Shown here one piece after another: positions 58,209 to 62,557 of a stretch of DNA of 62,557 nt. The DNA is from Salegentibacter salarius. Lineage in GTDB: Bacteria; Bacteroidota; Bacteroidia; Flavobacteriales; Flavobacteriaceae. The position numbers and the translations under genes were made by a program. Under the pieces are notes generated by a model. That model was not told the origin of the DNA. It worked only from the letters and a program-made list of their open reading frames with translations, and did no database searches. Where the stretch lies: the NCBI RefSeq assembly GCF_900168265.1, contig NZ_FVZF01000022.1:1-62557 (forward strand), written 5' to 3'. Every line of letters begins with the position of its first letter. Within the stretch, counting starts at the first letter, position 1.

Positions 58209-61200
58209 TTATTTAAGTTTAATAACCAAATCATCGGCAAAGACCATGGTGCCTTCTTTATGGATTATTTCATCAATTTCGCCTTCCTTATTAGCGGTGA
58301 TGGTTGTTTCCATTTTCATGGCTTCAATCACAAATAAAGGTTCATTCTTTTTTACTTTCTGTCCTTTTTCGACTAAAATGGAGGAAATAGAACCCTGAAT
58401 TGGCGCACCTACTTCTTTATCGTTCGATTTATCGATCTTTTGATGAACCACTTTTTCAACCTTAACCGACTTATCCTGAATTTTCACCGTTCTGGTCTGG
58501 CCGTTTACTTTAAAAAATGCATCTACAAGTCCGTCTTCATCTGCAGTTCCTACCGATAGGAATTCGATAAGGAGAGTTTTTCCTTTATCCATTTCTACGG
58601 TAATCTCTTCTCCGGGTTGCATCCCATAGAAGAAATTAGGAGTAGGAATATTCATCACTTCCCCGAATTTTCTATAATGATTAAAATATTCGGTAAATAC
58701 TTTTGGATATAATTTATACGAAAGAAAATCGGTCATTTCCAGTTTTCGGCCCATTCCTTCCTTGAAAATATCGCAGAATTCCTTAAACTCCTTTTCAAAA
58801 TCTATAGGTTCCAAATGCGCATTAGGCCTATCGGTATAAGGTTTTTGATCTTTTAAGATGATCTTTTGCACCTCAGCAGGAAAACCGCCGTGAGGTTGCC
58901 CTAAATCGCCTTTAAAGAAATTCACCACCGATTGAGGGAAGGAAAGGTTTTCGCCCTTTTCCATCACATCTTCTATACTCAAATTATTACTCACCAGGTA
59001 TTGCGCCATATCGCCCACTACCTTACTACTTGGAGTAACTTTAATAATATCACCAAAAAGTTTATTCACTTTAGAATACATCGCGGTAATCTCGTGAAAT
59101 CTGGAAGCCAGGCCTAAAGATTCGGCTTGTGGTTTCAAGTTAGAATATTGTCCCCCTGGAATTTCGTGTTTGTAAACATCGGCAGTACCGGCTTTAAGTC
59201 CACTTTCAAATGGGAAATAATACTTTCTTACCGCTTCCCAATAATGCGAATATTCATTGAGCTTCTCCATATTGAAATCGACTTTACGCTCACCAGATTT
59301 CGTCATTTCCACGAGGGAATTAAAATTAGGCTGCGAGGTAAGCCCCGAAAGTCCACCGAGCGCAACGTCTACCACATCCACCCCGGCCTCTATGGCTTTT
59401 AAATAAGTAGCCGCCTGTATAGACGAAGTATCGTGAGTATGCAAATGCACCGGAATATTAATCTCTGATTTTAATGCGGAAACCAACTCCCCGGCAGCAT
59501 ACGGTTTAAGCAGCCCGGCCATATCTTTTATCGCTAAAATATGCGCCCCGGCATTTTCAATGTCTTTTGCCAGCTGAAGATAATACTCCAAATTATATTT
59601 GCTGTTTTTGTCAAGTATATCGCCGGTATAACAAATGGAAGCTTCAGCAAGGCCTGAAGTATTTTTACGTACATACTCTATACATGGCGCAATTGATTTC
59701 ATCCAGTTTAAAGAATCAAAAATCCTGAAAATATCCACCCCGTTTTCCCAGGCTTCAGCTACAAATTTTTCGATCAAATTATCTGGATAAGCGGTATAGC
59801 CAACACCGTTTGAACCTCGCATGAGCATTTGCAGCAAGATATTTGGCATCGCTTTTCTAAGCAATTGCAAGCGCTCCCACGGGTTTTCTTTTAAAAATCT
59901 AAGGCATACATCAAAAGTAGCGCCTCCCCAAACTTCCATACTAAAAGTTTCAGGATGATTTTTAGCAAAACCTTCAGCTACTTTCAGCATATCTGTACTT
60001 CGCATCCTGGTGGCGAGCAAACTTTGGTGCGCATCTCTAAAAGTAGTATCGGTAAAATGAATTTTCTTTTCATTTTTTAACCATTCGGCAAACTTTTCGG
60101 GGCCTAACTCGGTAAGCAGATCTTTGGTTCCTTTTGGGTAAGCGGCATTGCGATCAAAAGCAGGAACATCGGCTTTTATAAGTTTCGGTTTTTCTATTAT
60201 TTCTTTTACATCGGGATTTCCATTCACCACAACATCACCCAGAAATTCGACCATCCTGGTGGCACGGTTTCGGGTTTCTTTCAGTTTAAATAGATCGGGA
60301 TTATTGGCGATAAAATTTACCGTTACGCTTCCTTCTCTAAATTTTTCATGCTGAAGAATATTATCTAAAAACGGAATATTGGTTTTTACGCCCCTAATTC
60401 GGAATTCAGCTAAAGCCCGTCGCATTTTACGGCAGGCGCCGTCTAAAGTTCTTCCGCTAGCAGAAACTTTTACCAACATAGAATCAAAAAATGGTGAAAT
60501 AGTAACGCCCTGGTACAAACTACCTGCATCAAGCCTAATTCCGAATCCAGAGGCACTTCTATACGTGGTAATCGTACCATAATCGGGTTGAAAATCGTTG
60601 GCGGGATCTTCGGTAGTAATTCTACATTGCAGCGCAAACCCGTTGGTGCTAAGCGATTCCTGATCTTTAATTTTTATCTGCTCGTCACTTAGTTTATATC
60701 CGCCGGCAATAAACAACTGCGCTTTAACCAGGTCTATTCCGGTAACGACTTCGGTAACGGTATGTTCTACCTGAATTCGTGGATTTACCTCGATAAAGTA
60801 TATACTACCATCGTGATCTACCAGGAATTCTACTGTCCCAATATTATTATAATTCACCGCTTTACAAATATTCACGGCATACTCATAAAGTTTCTCCTTG
60901 GTGATTTGATCAAGGTTATACGAAGGCGCGAATTCGATTACCTTCTGGTAACGACGTTGTACCGAGCAATCGCGCTCAAAAAGGTGCACCATATTCCCGT
61001 GGTTATCTCCCACGATCTGGATCTCAATATGCTTCGGATTTTCAATAAATTTTTCAATAAAAACGGTATCATCTCCAAAAGCATTCAGCGCTTCGCGTTT
61101 AGATTCTGAAAAAGCTTTTCTTAATTCAGCTTCTTCTCTAAGCACTCGCATTCCACGGCCTCCACCCCCGCTGGCGGCTTTCAGCATAATGGGATAGCCT

Positions 61201-61658
61201 ATTCGGTTGGCTTCTTCTATGGCAATATCCAGACTTTCCAGATCTTTTTCGTTACTCTGAATCACCGGAACATTGTTCTTCACCGCTACTGTTTTTGCGG
61301 TTACTTTATCGCCCAGGCTTTTTAATACTGAAACTTCGGGCCCAATAAAAATAATATCATTGTCTTTACAGGCTTGTGCAAAATCGGCGTTTTCAGAAAG
61401 AAATCCGTAACCGGGATGAATAGCATCAGCCCCTACTTCTTTGGCGGTGTTGATTATCGCATCTATATCCAGGTAAGGTTTTAAGGGTTCCTTGTCGGGG
61501 CCTATTTGGTAAGATTCATCGGCCTTGTAGCGGTGCAGCGAGTAGCGATCTTCAAAGGTAAAAATACCTACAGTTCTAATTCCTATTTCGGTGCAGGCTC
61601 TAAAAATTCGAATCGCGATTTCCCCACGATTGGCCACCAATACTTTTTGAATCTTCAT
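58209..61658 (-). CDS. pyc: pyruvate carboxylase
   Basis: Pyruvate carboxylase makes oxaloacetate from pyruvate, bicarbonate and ATP (anaplerosis, cytosol, tetramer). ATG 61658 gives 1149 aa starting MKIQKVLVANRGEIAIRIF; an upstream ATG eight codons earlier is less likely. Domains are biotin carboxylase (about 1-450, GGGGRGMRVL, FIEVNPRIQVEHTVTE), carboxyltransferase (about 530-800, FTDTTFRDAHQSLLATRMRS, HLHTHDTSSIQ with metal-binding histidines), a PYC-OADA tetramerisation region, and the biotinyl domain with EAMKMETT (biotin-lysine K1115). It is a full-length single-chain enzyme and stands alone. Confidence 0.97.
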   Translation of the reverse strand: MKIQKVLVANRGEIAIRIFRACTEIGIRTVGIFTFEDRYSLHRYKADESYQIGPDKEPLKPYLDIDAIINTAKEVGADAIHPGYGFLSENADFAQACKDNDIIFIGPEVSVLKSLGDKVTAKTVAVKNNVPVIQSNEKDLESLDIAIEEANRIGYPIMLKAASGGGGRGMRVLREEAELRKAFSESKREALNAFGDDTVFIEKFIENPKHIEIQIVGDNHGNMVHLFERDCSVQRRYQKVIEFAPSYNLDQITKEKLYEYAVNICKAVNYNNIGTVEFLVDHDGSIYFIEVNPRIQVEHTVTEVVTGIDLVKAQLFIAGGYKLSDEQIKIKDQESLSTNGFALQCRITTEDPANDFQPDYGTITTYRSASGFGIRLDAGSLYQGVTISPFFDSMLVKVSASGRTLDGACRKMRRALAEFRIRGVKTNIPFLDNILQHEKFREGSVTVNFIANNPDLFKLKETRNRATRMVEFLGDVVVNGNPDVKEIIEKPKLIKADVPAFDRNAAYPKGTKDLLTELGPEKFAEWLKNEKKIHFTDTTFRDAHQSLLATRMRSTDMLKVAEGFAKNHPETFSMEVWGGATFDVCLRFLKENPWERLQLLRKAMPNILLQMLMRGSNGVGYTAYPDNLIEKFVAEAWENGVDIFRIFDSLNWMKSIAPCIEYVRKNTSGLAEASICYTGDILDKNSKYNLEYYLQLAKDIENAGAHILAIKDMAGLLKPYAAGELVSALKSEINIPVHLHTHDTSSIQAATYLKAIEAGVDVVDVALGGLSGLTSQPNFNSLVEMTKSGERKVDFNMEKLNEYSHYWEAVRKYYFPFESGLKAGTADVYKHEIPGGQYSNLKPQAESLGLASRFHEITAMYSKVNKLFGDIIKVTPSSKVVGDMAQYLVSNNLSIEDVMEKGENLSFPQSVVNFFKGDLGQPHGGFPAEVQKIILKDQKPYTDRPNAHLEPIDFEKEFKEFCDIFKEGMGRKLEMTDFLSYKLYPKVFTEYFNHYRKFGEVMNIPTPNFFYGMQPGEEITVEMDKGKTLLIEFLSVGTADEDGLVDAFFKVNGQTRTVKIQDKSVKVEKVVHQKIDKSNDKEVGAPIQGSISSILVEKGQKVKKNEPLFVIEAMKMETTITANKEGEIDEIIHKEGTMVFADDLVIKLK

Positions 61659-61739
61659 TTTTTTAATTGAGTTAGTTAGCAATAGTTAGTTGTTGCCGTA
61701 AACTATTAAAACATTCAGAAGAAAAGGTGGTTTATTATG

Positions 61740-62557
61740 CTAAAATTTATATAAAAGTTTTTCGGTTCTGAGTTATCGGTTATCAGTTGTGAGTTGTCGG
61801 TTGTGGGTTTTAAAAAATATCCTGATTTCCGCCTCTTTATTCTTTTCTCTCTTCTCTTACTTCTTCACTCTTCACTAAAAAACTAATCATTAAAATGAAA
61901 CGCCACGAATACACGAATATTTAGTTTCATCATTGCGGGGAGGTGAAAGCCGACGTGGCAATCTGTTCTGTGTGGATTCGGTTGTGAGTTGTCAGTTGTG
62001 AGTTGTCGGTTTCCCGTGTTTGTTGTTTGGGGTTTATTGTTTCGCGTTGGGAATCATTGCGAGGACCGCGGTAGTGGGACGTGGCAATCTGTTCCGGAAT
62101 AGTTGTGGGTTGTCGGTTTGTTGTTTGGGATTTATTGTTTCAGATTGCGGGTTTAAAAATTCCCTGATTTCTGCTTCTTATTTCTTTTCTCTCTTCTCTT
62201 ACTTCTTCACTCTTCACTAAAAAACTAATCATTAAAATGAAACGCCACGAATACACGAATATTTAGTTTCATCATTGCGAGGAGGCGAAAGCCGAGGTGG
62301 CAATCTGTTCTAGACCAGTTGTGGGTTGTGAGTTGTCGGTTTGTTGTGTGGGGTTCATTGTTTCGGATCGCGGGTTTAAAGATTCCCTGACTACTGCCTC
62401 TTTATTCTTTTCTCTCTTCTCTTACCTCTTCACTATTAACTCTTCACTCTTCACTCTTCACTTTTAACTTTTAACTTTTAACTACAAAGCACTTCTCGAT
62501 ACTTCCGACTCACGTCGAAAACTCGAAGTGACAGAGGAATTCAAACAAAAGATCGCC
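61740..62557. repeat. non-coding tandem repeat region at the right end
   Basis: Two copies (61808-61971 and 62151-62311) and a partial third (62369-62466) share the order: TTTAAAAATTCCCTGATTT, a pyrimidine tract (CTCTCTTCTCTTACTTCTTC), CTAATCATTAAAATGAAAC, a C arm GCCACGAATACACGAAT, then a G-type copy with GGCGAAAGCC. The period is about 342 bp. G/T-rich spacers (GTTGTGGGTTGTGAGTTGTC) lie between. The window ends in an F-type copy. No gene is seen. Confidence 0.8.

Noticed and set aside
62020..62220. 66-aa frame in the right-end repeat region
   Set aside because: It spans spacer and pyrimidine tract of the tandem repeat and has no conserved features.

Overview
The window is AT-rich chromosomal DNA from a member of the Bacteroidota, almost certainly family Flavobacteriaceae (Salegentibacter/Gramella-like in feel, genus not proven). 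The evidence is a type IX secretion type B sorting domain, DUF5686, DUF5606 and DUF6503 proteins, a bacilliredoxin, ribosomal protein THX, the trp gene order E-G-D-C-F-B-A, promoters of the TAnnTTTG type, and no Shine-Dalgarno sequences. I see no tRNA, rRNA, CRISPR array, prophage or classical insertion sequence.

Layout. 1-13.2 kb: housekeeping and stress genes (glyA, fahA, ytxJ-type bacilliredoxin, clpB, CsbD), several lipoproteins, a frameshifted outer-membrane barrel gene, a LuxR-type regulator and a succinate-semialdehyde dehydrogenase. 13.2-21.4 kb: a nucleotidyltransferase pair, smpB, an MFS carrier, a DUF5686 protein, def, a four-helix-bundle gene, ruvX and dapD. 21.4-29.0 kb: a surface-glycan locus with a GT9, a CDP-glycerol-transferase-like protein, two GT4 enzymes and a pyruvyltransferase on the plus strand, and a GT90/LPS-kinase pair on the minus strand. 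29.0-32.5 kb: tsaC and cca flank a GxxExxY nuclease-like unit; ctaA follows. 32.5-45.6 kb: nucleoid-associated protein, ABC exporter, T9SS substrate, uvrB, tail-fibre-like secreted protein, subtilase and rhodanese. 45.8-48.1 kb: a MarR/nitroreductase/YceI/YceI operon. 48.1-56.6 kb: the complete trp operon behind a leader peptide and attenuator, followed by two small genes (47 aa and THX). 57.2-61.7 kb: a uracil-DNA-glycosylase-like gene and pyruvate carboxylase. The right end (61.7-62.6 kb) is non-coding tandem repeat.

The most unusual layer lies between the genes. At least six families of short palindromic repeats (called A-G here) fill the intergenic spaces, above all in the trp operon, where five of six junctions between structural genes carry them. 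Two families also occur as longer copies with a small nuclease gene inside. A PD-(D/E)XK-like GxxExxY gene sits 1-2 nt inside 17-bp inverted repeats (family C). A GIY-YIG gene lies between the two halves of a family B element. Copies of both families without a gene occur elsewhere in the window. A four-helix-bundle gene has a weaker version of the same arrangement. I propose these as REP-like repeat/nuclease units, by analogy with REP/RAYT systems. The GIY-YIG unit sits between the trp attenuator and trpE, so tryptophan should control it.
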